Shown: one piece after another, positions 11,499 to 21,545 of the stretch | How the letters are laid out: every line of letters begins with the position of its first letter | How positions within the stretch are numbered: the first letter of the stretch is position 1 | NCBI RefSeq assembly: GCF_963678635.1 | Contig: NC_087071.1 | Coordinates: 47,534,889 to 47,598,888, forward strand | Length of the DNA: 64,000 bases | Reading direction: 5' to 3' | Origin: Symsagittifera roscoffensis | Lineage: Eukaryota; Xenacoelomorpha; Acoela; Convolutidae | The notes under the pieces: generated by a model | Database searches by the model: none | The model's input: the letters and a program-made list of their open reading frames with translations, nothing else | What the model was told of the DNA's origin: nothing | Translations under genes and position numbers: made by a program

Positions 11499-12218
11499 GC
11501 TTAAGTCCAAATTCTAAAAAGATCTATTATCTTCTTTTTATCGCAAAACCACTCTTATTTTTCTGGTTCTTGCAAAATCAAAAACAACCGGAAGGTGTTG
11601 AAACCAAGTTTATAATTTTGTAGTTTTCATATTGTCCGTGCTGCGGTGTTCCACTCATGATTTGATCCACACGGTCGATCCATATTTTATTTTCGACGCA
11701 AGTTATGACGGTCGAACATAGGTTATAGACTGAGCAAAGTCCATAGCAGCAATTGTAACTTTGCCTTATAATACTGCTAGATAAATTGACAAGGAAACCG
11801 GATCTTTGTGGAAACAAACTTTGTTAGAAAATTGCAAATAATCGTCAGCTACAATTAAAAGTATAATTATTCCATTTCACTCACAGGTCAAAGTAATTAC
11901 AACTAGTTTTGTCTATGAAAAAATTTATTCTTCTTAGTTCACTACAAAAAGGCAAAATTTGTTCTGCAACCAGTTGATTTTTCCCATGCTGAGTATATAT
12001 GAATATCAGAAATTGTTACAGTGATTGAACGAGATAAAAACTAAGAAAAAATTAGTGCAAAAATAGTTAATTCCCTACCCCACCCCACCACCTCAGATAA
12101 GCATCAGTTTTATGGTGTAACGAGAGGATCTAAAGGTTAAATATTAAGACCAAATAGGTTTGCTATGGTCTAATTAGTTCACATGCAAACTTATTTCACA
12201 ATCTTGCGAACAAAAAAC
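11499..12218. other. Intergenic DNA left of the LTR element
   Basis: No gene recognised; one 79-codon minus-strand open frame (11578-11817) lacks motifs. The last bases are the preinsertion target of the retrotransposon. Confidence 0.4.
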
Positions 12219-12222
12219 TTAC
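12219..12222. repeat. Left target-site duplication TTAC
   Basis: TTAC directly precedes the TG of the 5' LTR and recurs at 18351-18354 directly after the CA of the 3' LTR. Four base pairs is a common duplication length for Ty3/gypsy integrases. Confidence 0.8.
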
Positions 12223-12431
12223 TGAGATAGGGACCAGTTTTAAGTTTATGTAAATGCCATCAATTGTTTTCTTTCTGTCTAGAGACCTGCTCTTTTGACC
12301 TTGTGATCTCTAACGTGTTTTCCGATCTGAAATACAACAGTGCAGTAAGATTTCGATTTGATGCCTAACAGTTGGACTAAAAATACAACTTATTTACAAT
12401 CTTTTCATATTCCAAACATTCGACTTTAACA
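12223..12431 (+). repeat. 5' LTR (209 bp)
   Basis: Begins TGAGATAGGGACC and ends GACTTTAACA. It matches 18142-18350 except for two substitutions. It is short for a gypsy LTR and presumably carries promoter and polyadenylation signals; no clear TATA box is seen. Its final A is the first base of the gag ATG. Confidence 0.92.
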
Positions 12432-14980
12432 TGGCGCAGCCAGCAGAGAAAAAAGGAGGGGGGAAAAATCCATTAAACATTGTAGCATTTTGGGAAGTAC
12501 GAACACCAGAACCTCCAGTCTATTGGGAAGAGTGGATAATCAAGTTTCACTGGGGGATGATCGCAAAGTACGATATTGATCCCGATGATTTCTATTTTGC
12601 GAATACTCTAAATGCGGCGGCCGTCGGGGCGTTACCTGAAGAAGTAAATGGGAAAAACCGACTCGATTCAGAAAAGAAGTTAAAGTCTAATCTATATCTA
12701 TGTATCGGAGACGAGGCGCAAAGAATATTCAAAGCACGGAAACCGACGGTTAACATCAAAACTGAACGGTACCCACGGGTTCTAGATGAGATGCAAAACG
12801 TGTTCCAAAGAGAGAGGAATGTAACACATGAACGGGGTCTTTTCTACGGAAGAAAACAGCGTGAGAACGAAACGTTTGAAAAGTTCCATGCGGAACTAAG
12901 CGCCCTAGCAGGTAGATGTGATTTTGCAAATGCAGCCGAAAATGTTCGTGACATTTTCATTATGAACATGCGGGAGTCTGATTGCCAACGAGAATTATCA
13001 CGATCAACAAAATTACCTGAAGAAGTCTACAGGAACGCATTGTCAAACGAACGCGGGGAGCGCGCATACAAATCATATACGGGACGACCAGCTTCAACAG
13101 CTCCGGCTATTTCAATAAAACAAGAACCGGTGAGTAACATAAGGAGGGGACAAGGATTTTTTCGAAGTCGCGGACGTGGGGGACGTGGAGGATACACCCA
13201 AGGACCAAGTAGTAGTGGAGGAAGCGGAAATAATCGTAGGTGTTACAATTGCGACGCACCAAATTTTACCCTGGATCATATTGCGAGCTGTCCTGCAAGA
13301 GGAGCAACATGTAACTCATGCCGAAAATTGGGTCACTTTGAACGAACATGCCGAGGAGTTAGAAGAGGTACTAACCATTGGAGGGGACGAGGACGAGTCG
13401 GACTGGTTAGGGAGGAAAATGAGCACCACCAAAGTACACAAAACGTAACTGATTTGAACGAAGATCCAGTGTCGTGGGTCAATCAGCAGAGGTGCGGGGA
13501 AAACGAATCCATGACGTCGGGATCGGACGATTACATGGTAATGTCAATACACAGGAAGAGGAATGAATCCGAACTAAAGCTCCCTGGGGCCCACGTGCAA
13601 GTTGAAGTAGCAGGGAAGAAAATGTGGTTGTGGATCGATAGTGGATCCCTAGTGACCATTTTTAGCATTAACGACCTAAAAGCAACGTTAGGTAAGGCGA
13701 ATATCCAACTAAAACCTTCAAAAGACAACAACAATAACAACAATCGAATAAACATACTGGGGAAGATAACAGTGATGATGTCATTAAACGGCTGGGCAGC
13801 ACCAGCACAAGTGTCGGTTATATCCGGGAATCATCAGTCCATCCTGGGGCGGGATCTTATGGGCACCCTGGGCCTCGAGTTAGTTCAACGGAAGAAAGTG
13901 ATGGGAATCACAGGGGAAGGAATCAGTCAAGAGGAGGAGAAATATGACGAATTGCAAACATACTTCTGTAAGTTGTACCCAAATTTGTTTACTAGGATAG
14001 GGAAAATCCGGAATGCAAAAGTAAGAGCCGAATTTTTTGACAATTTGAGGCCCATACAGCAAAAAGGACGCAGGGTACCGATTAGTCTGCAAGATAAGGT
14101 GGATAAAGAAATCCATCGGCTGATAAATGAAGGGCATATCGTAAAATTACAAGAATGCTCAGATAAGTATTTCGTCTCTCCCATCGTAATTACAGCAAAA
14201 AAAGATGGAAGTATAAAAATAGCACTGGAGTCAAAAGAGTTAAACAAGCAGGTACATAAAAATAAGTACCAAATGCCAAATATTGACGAATTAATAGACG
14301 GAGTAAGCCAGATAATAGCGGAGAAAAAAGCGGGGAATGTATACTTTACAACGTTGGACTTCACATATGCGTACGGACAAGTCGCTTTAGAACAAAAAAC
14401 AAGCGAACAATGCAATTTCTCGCTTGTTGGTGGGAAATCCACAGGAACTTATCGTTTTAAAAATGGATTTTACGGGTTGACGTCAATGCCGGCGGAATTC
14501 CAAAAAGTAATTGACAATTTGCTTAAAGAGTTCCCTCAAGCTAACGCGTTCATTGATGATATCTTAATTTCTTCGAAAGGAACTAAGATCGAACACATCG
14601 CGTTGGTCGAGAAGATATTGAAAAAGCTGGATATTTCTAATGTTGCTTTAAAGTTAAAAAAATGCGAATTTGCGAAAACAGAGTGCGAGTGGCTCGGATT
14701 TCGAATTGGGGAAAGTGGTATCACACCCTTAGTAAGAAAAACACAAGCAATTGAAGACCTGAAAACCCCTAAATCGCGAAAGCAGTTGAAATCACTGATG
14801 GGTTCCCTCCACAGTTTACACAAATTTTTACCCAAACTCGCAGAGTTCAGTGCACCACTAAGGCCACTACAAAGCCAAAACAACGATTTTGTTTGGACTA
14901 ATGTTTGCGAAAATGCATTCCAACATTTAAAATCGCTAGTGAAAAATATTGTCGAGTTACGACATTCACCGGGAGACTAG
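12431..14980 (+). CDS. Gag-protease-reverse transcriptase polyprotein (gypsy)
   Basis: 849 codons in one frame. Residues 1 to about 250 are a Gag-like region ending in an Arg/Gly-rich stretch. Cys residues from 271 form an irregular knuckle (C-x2-C-x8-H-x3-C) followed by a canonical C-x2-C-x4-H-x4-C at 294-307, the two-knuckle arrangement of mag-like gypsy Gag proteins that binds the RNA genome. The protease motif WIDSGS has Asp403. Reverse transcriptase follows, with motif A Asp643 and the catalytic IDD at 708-710 (IDD replaces the more common YxDD; F precedes it). The frame ends at a TAG at 14978-14980 just where RNase H should begin, because of a frameshift near 14960. Gag and Pol share one frame, so no ribosomal shift is needed between them. 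Confidence 0.92.
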   Translation: MAQPAEKKGGGKNPLNIVAFWEVRTPEPPVYWEEWIIKFHWGMIAKYDIDPDDFYFANTLNAAAVGALPEEVNGKNRLDSEKKLKSNLYLCIGDEAQRIFKARKPTVNIKTERYPRVLDEMQNVFQRERNVTHERGLFYGRKQRENETFEKFHAELSALAGRCDFANAAENVRDIFIMNMRESDCQRELSRSTKLPEEVYRNALSNERGERAYKSYTGRPASTAPAISIKQEPVSNIRRGQGFFRSRGRGGRGGYTQGPSSSGGSGNNRRCYNCDAPNFTLDHIASCPARGATCNSCRKLGHFERTCRGVRRGTNHWRGRGRVGLVREENEHHQSTQNVTDLNEDPVSWVNQQRCGENESMTSGSDDYMVMSIHRKRNESELKLPGAHVQVEVAGKKMWLWIDSGSLVTIFSINDLKATLGKANIQLKPSKDNNNNNNRINILGKITVMMSLNGWAAPAQVSVISGNHQSILGRDLMGTLGLELVQRKKVMGITGEGISQEEEKYDELQTYFCKLYPNLFTRIGKIRNAKVRAEFFDNLRPIQQKGRRVPISLQDKVDKEIHRLINEGHIVKLQECSDKYFVSPIVITAKKDGSIKIALESKELNKQVHKNKYQMPNIDELIDGVSQIIAEKKAGNVYFTTLDFTYAYGQVALEQKTSEQCNFSLVGGKSTGTYRFKNGFYGLTSMPAEFQKVIDNLLKEFPQANAFIDDILISSKGTKIEHIALVEKILKKLDISNVALKLKKCEFAKTECEWLGFRIGESGITPLVRKTQAIEDLKTPKSRKQLKSLMGSLHSLHKFLPKLAEFSAPLRPLQSQNNDFVWTNVCENAFQHLKSLVKNIVELRHSPGD
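12432..12449 (+). promoter_or_regulatory. Candidate primer-binding site overlapping the gag start
   Basis: TGGCGCAGCC follows the LTR CA directly, where a tRNA 3'-CCA primer would pair with TGG. I cannot name the tRNA. The site lies inside the gag reading frame, because the ATG is formed by the last base of the LTR plus TG of the site. A primer-binding site at this position is expected from the family; its use is inference. Confidence 0.5.
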
Positions 14981-15209
14981 AATTATTTGTGACGCTAGTC
15001 ACGATGGTTTGGGGGCCGTATTAGAACAGTATGGGGCCTCAGGGTGGCATCCCATTTCGTTTGCATCGCGTTATCTTAACCCGGCTGAGAAAAAATACTC
15101 CACGAACGAATTAGAATTACTTGCGGTAGTGTGGGCTACGGAAAACATTTTCGAAATTACATATATGGCCGTTATTTCACAGTTATTTCGGATCATAAGG
15201 CCCTGCTAA
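14949..15209 (+). pseudogene. RNase H segment, first half, out of frame
   Basis: In the frame one base off the main polyprotein, residues matching the start of gypsy RNase H appear: ICDASHDGLGAVL (first catalytic Asp) and STNELELLAVVWA (catalytic Glu). The frame is lost again near 15140-15150. Two small indels, one near 14960 and one near 15145, restore the original phase, so the domain is split over two frames. Either mutation or sequencing indels in homopolymer-like runs could explain this. Confidence 0.85.
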
Positions 15210-15949
15210 CGTTATTGAATTCATCCCCGAAAGGAAATAAAACGTTTTTCAGCCGACTAACGCGTTGGTACGATCGTTTAGTGCCGTACGATTTTAAAGT
15301 AGAACACAGACAAGGGTCTAAAATGGGAATGGCAGATTACTTGTCCCGATTTCCATCTGCAGCGGCACCCGAAACCAGTCGTTACGATGAAAGATTTATA
15401 GTAGCGAAAATAAAAATGATAAATGAAGCCCTAAACCCTAAGGCTCAAATGAGGCCTAGGGGTCAAAATGTGAAATATCTAAAGCCAATACCGGCGGTAG
15501 AGGGCGATCAGTCATGCCTTGACATAACGACACTTGTAGCATCCAATGAGAATTCAAGAACAATTGAATATGCAAATACTCACAGTGAGAGTAAACGCTC
15601 ACTAGAGGGCGTGTTTGCATGCAACCGACGGTTGACCAATCAGATTCAAGCGATTTGCATACCGGCGGAAATATGCAAATATCAAAGAAGAAAATTCAGA
15701 CATCGTTCTCGCTACGCAATTTCAAGTCGCAAAATACAAGATATGAATAACATGAATAGTAAAAACTCAGTAAATTCACCTGAAAAACACGATAAAATTA
15801 CCTCTGCTATTGTAAATACATCAACAAATTCTGGAGACGTTAACCTTAACCTTGTACTTAATCGTTTAAATCAACCCCCCAGTCTCAGTTCTGTCAATTC
15901 AGACTCGGATATTGAGTTAATACCGCCCGAAATTATCGATAGAAAATAA
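15131..15949 (+). pseudogene. RNase H second half and pol connecting region, ends at internal stop
   Basis: Back in the main frame, HFRNYIYGR and ISDHKALLTLL complete RNase H, with the third catalytic Asp in SDHK. A low-similarity linker rich in Asn and Ser follows to a TAA at 15947-15949. The next codons continue the same frame into the integrase without any other stop, so this TAA is a single nonsense codon inside pol, not a natural end. Confidence 0.8.
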
Positions 15950-17905
15950 GCAAATTCGAAGAAATCCAACACAATTATCTCATTCCCTCATCAGTTCCCA
16001 GGGTTATCCTACCCATTAGTTCAGAGCGATAAATGGGTGTACTCCATAATACCGTCGGACAGTAAAGTTGTTAGAAAATTAGAACATCCGGAAATTTTGA
16101 ATCTAAAGTTAGTCGAGGCTAATCTGGAGAAGGACCCCATCATGAAGACCATACGTGACGCGATCAGAGACAGAAACCCAAGAGCCCGAGAAATCATCAC
16201 TAAACTAGGACCATATTACGCCCAACACTATAATGACTTCGCAGTACGGGACAACTGTTTGTGGATGGACGGCCGGTTGGCTATACCCAAGGACATGTCT
16301 TCCGCAGTTCTCAACCGACTACATTTTCAACACCATGGTCGGGATAAAATGTTCGCGGCCGCAAAGGATGTGTGGATCCCGTTGATGCATCGAAATATTG
16401 CCGCAACGGCAAAGTACTGCAAAAGCTGTGTAGAAGCAGGTAAAAACCTCAAACCAGATATCCCAAAACGTGATATTGGGGTAACTTATGTACCTAAAGA
16501 ACCAAACGATTTGGTCCAATTAGATTTCTGGGGCCCAGTCAATTATGTAAAGGGTAGAAAGAAATATGTACTCGTAGCAGTAGATACTTTTTCGCACTGG
16601 CCGTCAGCTTATATATGCTCAAGTAATAAATCTAAAAATGTCTTAAAGTTCCTAAGGAAGTACATAAACACTCATGGACACCCAAGGAAGTTGCATATGG
16701 ATCAGGCAACGGGGTTTTTCTCGAATGACATTCAGAGTTTCTGTAACTATGAAGGCATTGAACTAATAAAATCTCCGGTTAAGGATCATCGCGCAACGGG
16801 AATGGTCGAAAGAACAATTGGGTCGATAAAAAATTACGTGCTCACTTATCTCCAGGAAAATAAAAGTTACAAATTTGGGGAAATGATATCTCGAGCGCTC
16901 AGCGCTTTACGTTTTGTGCCACAATATAAGACTAATTTAACACCCTTTGAAGCATATCATGGAAGAGAAGCAAATACGGCGTTTCGAAATTTAACAAAGA
17001 CACCATCATTGAAAAATCTAAATTGGAATAAGGTTGTTAATCAGAAGCTATCTTGTTTAGACAAGGCAAGCAATCTCCCTGAGGTGGAGCTGACCCTGGA
17101 TTGGGAAAAGAGAAGCGACCTAGTGTACGCACCTGAGCAACGAAAAACCCCAAGGATTTTGGATGATAATGAGATCACTGACAGGGACCCCAAGGCCACC
17201 GAGATGGCTGATAAAGTTTCAAAACAACCAGGAGGGCTAAAACGGCCCAAGGCTAGCTCAACAACAGTCTACCAGAAAACGGGGAAAACAGACCCCAAGG
17301 ATCCAAGGAGGTATAAACGTTTACCATTGAAAATCGAAAAATTAACTGATCATACTGTGAAAATGGAAAATGGGGCGTTATTAAGACGAAGTGGTGTTTC
17401 TTTTAGAACAGCGGCTGAGGAAAGCCAAATCAGGGATTTATACGAAGCGAGCACCCCGGGTCCGAGCAAGTACCGGAAATACACCCCGGGTCCAAGTGAA
17501 TTCGGAAAGAGCACCCCGGGTCCAAGTGAGTCCGAAAGAAGCATCCCGGGTCCAAGTGTACCGACGAAACTCAAACGAAAAGCGGAAAAGGAAAAACTCG
17601 CAAATGGACAGGCGAAAAAGGCGGCAAAACCGAGGATTGTAGAATATAGCGAGGACGAGAGTGAGGAGAATGACATGAGCGATTGGACAGTCGAGGAGGA
17701 CGAGGCGGAAAAAACTGCGGCGAGTAAGGACGTAATTGAACCGTCGGATACAGTTGAACCGTCGGATACAGTGGTCACGCGAACGCCAAAGACCGTCGAA
17801 GGAAGTCGGAAGAAAAACGCAGAGGGGACAAGAAAATCAACGCGGCAGCGACGTGGTGTTGATAAGATGGGGGGTGTCATGATCCATCGCATACAAAACA
17901 AGTAA
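15950..17905 (+). CDS. Gypsy integrase with extended C-terminal tail (pol 3' part)
   Basis: This continues the pol frame after the internal TAA and has no start codon of its own. The zinc-binding H-H-C-C region (HFQHHGRDKM ... YCKSC) precedes the core. Catalytic residues are Asp in QLDFWGP (codon at 16523), Asp in HMDQATG (16700) and Glu in MVERTIG (16808), with 58 and 35 residues between them: the D-D-35-E pattern that joins cDNA ends to target DNA. The tail is long, with four 10-residue TPGPS-type repeats (17450-17569), a Lys-rich run, an acidic Ser/Glu stretch and a basic RKSTRQRRGV near the end. The core looks intact. The tail may serve target-site recognition, but no chromodomain is recognised. 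Confidence 0.9.
   Translation, partial: ANSKKSNTIISFPHQFPGLSYPLVQSDKWVYSIIPSDSKVVRKLEHPEILNLKLVEANLEKDPIMKTIRDAIRDRNPRAREIITKLGPYYAQHYNDFAVRDNCLWMDGRLAIPKDMSSAVLNRLHFQHHGRDKMFAAAKDVWIPLMHRNIAATAKYCKSCVEAGKNLKPDIPKRDIGVTYVPKEPNDLVQLDFWGPVNYVKGRKKYVLVAVDTFSHWPSAYICSSNKSKNVLKFLRKYINTHGHPRKLHMDQATGFFSNDIQSFCNYEGIELIKSPVKDHRATGMVERTIGSIKNYVLTYLQENKSYKFGEMISRALSALRFVPQYKTNLTPFEAYHGREANTAFRNLTKTPSLKNLNWNKVVNQKLSCLDKASNLPEVELTLDWEKRSDLVYAPEQRKTPRILDDNEITDRDPKATEMADKVSKQPGGLKRPKASSTTVYQKTGKTDPKDPRRYKRLPLKIEKLTDHTVKMENGALLRRSGVSFRTAAEESQIRDLYEASTPGPSKYRKYTPGPSEFGKSTPGPSESERSIPGPSVPTKLKRKAEKEKLANGQAKKAAKPRIVEYSEDESEENDMSDWTVEEDEAEKTAASKDVIEPSDTVEPSDTVVTRTPKTVEGSRKKNAEGTRKSTRQRRGVDKMGGVMIHRIQNK
17450..17569 (+). 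repeat. Four 30-bp tandem units within the integrase tail
   Basis: Units at 17450, 17480, 17510 and 17540 share (C)CCCGGGTCC(G/A)AG, coding for (S/Y)(T/I)PGPS plus four variable residues. Frame is preserved. Confidence 0.9.
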
Positions 17906-17913
17906 CGCAGGCC

Positions 17914-17928
17914 GAAAAGAAAAAAAAA
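17914..17928 (+). promoter_or_regulatory. Possible displaced polypurine tract
   Basis: A 15-base all-purine run (GAAAAGAAAAAAAAA) follows the pol stop, but lies about 213 bp before the 3' LTR instead of next to it. The bases right before the LTR (GGTTGCCCGAA) are not purine-rich. Assignment is weak. Confidence 0.3.
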
Positions 17929-18141
17929 CCTAAACGAGAGGTTTGGCAGGTTGCCTGAAAACTCTGATTAAACTGTTTGCTTAACTGTCTTAACAGTTAA
18001 ACTGTCTGATTAAACTCTAGTTAAACTGTTTGCCGAAAAACTCAAGTAAAACTGACATTGATCTGTAACATGAATTTGCAAGGATAACATTACAAGTTGA
18101 TAAATTTTATACAAGTTAAAATTTATTTGTGGTTGCCCGAA

Positions 18142-18350
18142 TGAGATAGGGACCAGTTTTAAGTTTATGTAAATGCCATCAATTGTTTTCTTTCTGTCTA
18201 GAGACCTGCTCTTTTGACCTTGTGATCTCTAACGTCTGTTCCGATCTGAAATACAACAGTGCAGTAAGATTTCGATTTGATGCCTAACAGTTGGACTAAA
18301 AATACAACTTATTTACAATCTTTTCATATTCCAAACATTCGACTTTAACA
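18142..18350 (+). repeat. 3' LTR (209 bp)
   Basis: TGAGATAGGG to TTTAACA, matching the 5' LTR apart from two substitutions, and followed by the TTAC target duplicate. Confidence 0.92.
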
Positions 18351-18354
18351 TTAC
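18351..18354. repeat. Right target-site duplication TTAC
   Basis: Matches 12219-12222. Confidence 0.8.
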
Positions 18355-19009
18355 TTCTAAAAAATTGGGGAAAAGAAAAAAGAGCCAAACAGTTTCCCAT
18401 TATGACTTTACCTCCAGATTACAAGCTACAATCTTCTAGGGTCTTTCCCGTTATAGTCCCCCGAGCCTCTCAGGCTAATAACAGAAAATTCAGCTTCCCA
18501 CTATAACTAGCTAGAAGAGACTACAACAGGGAATACCCAAATTATAACCGGCCAATATTTGAAAACTTTGATGTTGGTTCTATATAATTATTTAGTCGCT
18601 ACTAAATTTTTCCAGATCCCCTATTGCGTTTTTCTGAATTTCGATTTCTAAAGCCTATTTACAATATTTTTTATTGTTCTAAATTGCAGCAGAACATGTC
18701 AGAGTGAATTAGTGAATCCAGCATTTTAGCCTTCATTTATGAAGACAAGACTGCTCGTATATCAGCGCGAAGCTCTGAATTTTATGGGCTGCATTTCAAA
18801 TTAACTCGTTTTTTTTTTTCGGTTGATTAATTGACAAAATAACCAAAAAAAAGAAATTTTGTTCGCTTTTTTCTTAATTGAAGGGTTGCGTTCAGCGTCT
18901 CGTTTTGCTTTCAACGGAATAAATTGGCGGCCTCAATTTGATTTGGAACGATTAATTTGCCATTTACTAGTGTTATAAGAACGCATTATATTGCGCGTTA
19001 AGTACAACA

Positions 19010-19110
19010 AGTTGACCAACCCTGGTTAACTTTCATACACAAAAAATGCTTATCATACAATTCCATGCAAGAAAAATGCTTATTGTACAATTCCATAAAT
19101 GAAAATAGTA
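19010..19110. repeat. Terminal relic of the CCCGGGTTGACC-ended element
   Basis: Contains CCCTGGTTAACTTTCATACA and then AAAATGCTTATCATACAATT, close to the left end of the complete copy at 10560-10620. Confidence 0.5.
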
Positions 19111-20017
19111 AGATATGCATTGTCACTTTCTTGCTCAAATGAACATTTTTTGGAAGAAAATCCATGCGAAAACTTATTGTTTTTGATTATAACGTAGTCA
19201 GCATTTTTCATAACAAAGAAACAAAATTGACAAATATTTTTTCTGCGAATGCAAACAAAATTTTTTTGTTCTTCTTTTGCTTTTTTCAACTTACCCCCTG
19301 CACCCCATATATATACATGTTTTTTGCGTAGGTTAGATAAATATATAGATAGATAAAAATATAGATATAGATGTTTTTTTGCGTAGGCTACTCGGTTTGA
19401 AGTAGCATAGTTAATCAGCCTTCCTGGTTTGATAACAGGAAAAGTTCTAGGCGAAACTTATTTAGAAAAATAAGAAAGATCAAACCTAGACCTTTCTGAA
19501 GCATCTATGTTCAAATATTCAAATTGCAGCAAGAGGGCTCCAGCACTTGAGTTACTTGGATAAAATCGACTAAACTAAATTTTTATAAACACTGTTTAAA
19601 AAACAGAAAAATAATCGAGTATAATCAATTGTAAATGAATTCTATAGAGATGATTTAATGAATCCATAAAATCCAATGCTAATCATTTATAATAAATTAT
19701 TTTTTTTCCTTTTGTAGATTAAGACTACGAAATTCTATTATAATCGATTTTTTTCCACTCTTTTGATTGGCTAATTTTAACGCACATAAAGCCTTTTCTA
19801 CGTTTTTAAACCAAAGTTGACTAATTTTTGTTAAAATTTAACTTTTTCTACGCAGTTTCGTTACAAAAATGCAATTTTTTTAACCAAAATTTCTTTAAAA
19901 TGGCGTTTTTGACCGTCTTGAGCAAAAAATTGAGCAAAAAAGCTTGAGGGAAAGAAAAGGGTCATGAATCACAACCCGGGTGGGTGTAGGGGGTTGGTTC
20001 TGGTGAGCGGCTGGGGT

Positions 20018-20130
20018 TGATTTATGTGGGGGGGGGGGTTGATTTATGTGGGGGGATTTGGTTCAGGTGGGGGGATTTGGTTCAGGTGGGGGGATTTGGT
20101 TCAGGTGGGGGTGGTTCAGGTGAGGGGTAT
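20018..20130 (+). repeat. G-rich minisatellite
   Basis: Successive units of about 20 bp (GGGGGGATTTGGTTCAGGTG and the variant TTGATTTATGTGGGGGG) with G runs of four to ten. The plus strand could form G-quadruplexes. Confidence 0.8.
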
Positions 20131-20704
20131 AGCGGGGGTATAGGGACACAGGGGGCAAAGATAGATGTGTAATTCCAATGCAATCGTAGGCAAAACACTG
20201 TAGAGCAAATACACCCAGAATGCCCAATGCGCTAATCTACTAAAGATCAAGATTGATAAATTAAAATCAAGCAGGTAAAAGAAACCCACTGAAAATTTGC
20301 CACCCATTAGTAATATGACTTTATAAAACAATTTTTATGTTTTGTGGTTTTAAGGCAGAAAATCATGCCGAGAATGGGTCAGGTTTTTTAAGCGAATATT
20401 TGGCAAAAAATATATTTTGTTGCCATCATATGTTACAAAGGATTTGTTAAGGATTATATGGAGGAAAATCAATAGATAATTTTGCGATTATATGGAGAGG
20501 AAAATACATAATCTTGGTATTATGTAAAGAAAAAAACAGTTTTTAATTCCAATATAATTGACACATATCAAAAAAATTTTAACCAATTATTTAGACCATA
20601 TGATCTATTAGTTTTGTCTTCGGTCATGAAATTGTCATATAACTGGTAGTTACAGGATTAAATTTGTTTTTGAACATGAAAGCTGTCATTTAATCATTGA
20701 CGGA

Positions 20705-20785
20705 GTAACTTCTGTGCGTTCCAATCGTAACTTCTGTGCGTTTCCAATCATTTCCAATCGTAACTTCTGTGCGTTTCCAATCAAA
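20705..20785. repeat. Short tandem repeat, three units
   Basis: GTAACTTCTGTGCGTTTCCA occurs three times with small spacers (once with two T instead of three). Confidence 0.75.
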
Positions 20786-21545
20786 ATAGATGGAGTTTAT
20801 GTTTTCTTTATAATGTTTACTTTAAAAATGTGAACAGAAGCAATTAGACAAAATTCAGCTGAGAATTTTGTTACAGAGATTTCAGCAATAGAATATGAAT
20901 GTGATCTGTAGGATGAGAAGAAGAAAGGTGTCGACATGAGTCAAGGCTGCATGCAGATTAAATGGGAAACTATCAACTTAAAACCATTTCACTTAAAAGT
21001 GTCTTATTGTTCTGACTTTTGATACGAAAGTAACGGAATATTTGTGCTCGGGGTTGGTTTTTTGTCTTCAGACAAATTTCAACTTTTTAACTAGCCTTTT
21101 TTGACGGCATTTTTATATCATTCGAAAGCTATTGTTATCCTGAGCTTAAATTTGAAAAGATATTTCACCTGTGATAATTTTTCGTAAAGTTACGGGGGTT
21201 TAAAGATTGCCATTTTGGCCAATTTGGGGTAATTAACGCGCGATATATTTCGCGCTATTAACGCGTAAGCGGAAAGTTAATTCGTCCTATAAATCGTTTC
21301 AAATTGGTTGAACGAAGCTTATTTGCCATAATTGATTTGTTACAAGGAACGAAATCTATCCTTTCGTACTTTATATGGCGTGTGGGGGGATGATTTTCAT
21401 TAAAAAATTTCAAACGTTAGAAAAAAAAGTTTTCTTTTAGTTTTATTTGATTTAATTTTCTAATGTTATTGCTGCTGCATAAACCTTAAAAGGCAGTCGG
21501 AACATTCAGAGCTTCGCCCTGATACGAGCAGTCTTGTTTCTTTTT

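Larger units (their letters stand above)
12223..18350 (+). mobile_element. Ty3/gypsy-type LTR retrotransposon, near full length
   Basis: Two 209-bp LTRs with TG...CA ends are flanked by TTAC duplications. Between them, in order, are gag with zinc knuckles, an aspartic protease motif, reverse transcriptase, RNase H and a DDE integrase: the protease-RT-RNase H-integrase order of Ty3/gypsy. The LTRs differ at two positions by eye (around 12322-12326 against 18241-18245), so insertion was recent. Even so, RNase H carries two compensating frameshifts and pol one in-frame TAA, so this copy is probably inactive unless these are assembly errors. It sits in intergenic DNA and is not linked to the host genes. 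No envelope gene was seen. Confidence 0.93.
18742..21545. mobile_element. Possible degenerate element bounded by a 33-bp inverted repeat
   Basis: ACAAGACTGCTCGTATATCA followed by CGCGAAGCTCTGAAT at 18742-18785 recurs inverted at about 21503-21540, with a two-base deletion and one substitution. Flanking sequence beyond the core is only weakly alike, and no target duplication is evident. The interior is non-coding and includes a G-rich tandem array. This could be one old element or two facing MITE fragments. Confidence 0.4.

Noticed and set aside
13531-14883. Minus-strand frames opposite the gypsy polyprotein
   Set aside because: Antisense shadows of gag-pol.
12431-14980. A ribosomal frameshift between gag and pol in the gypsy element
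   Set aside because: Gag, protease and RT share one frame without a stop; the breaks lie later, within RNase H.
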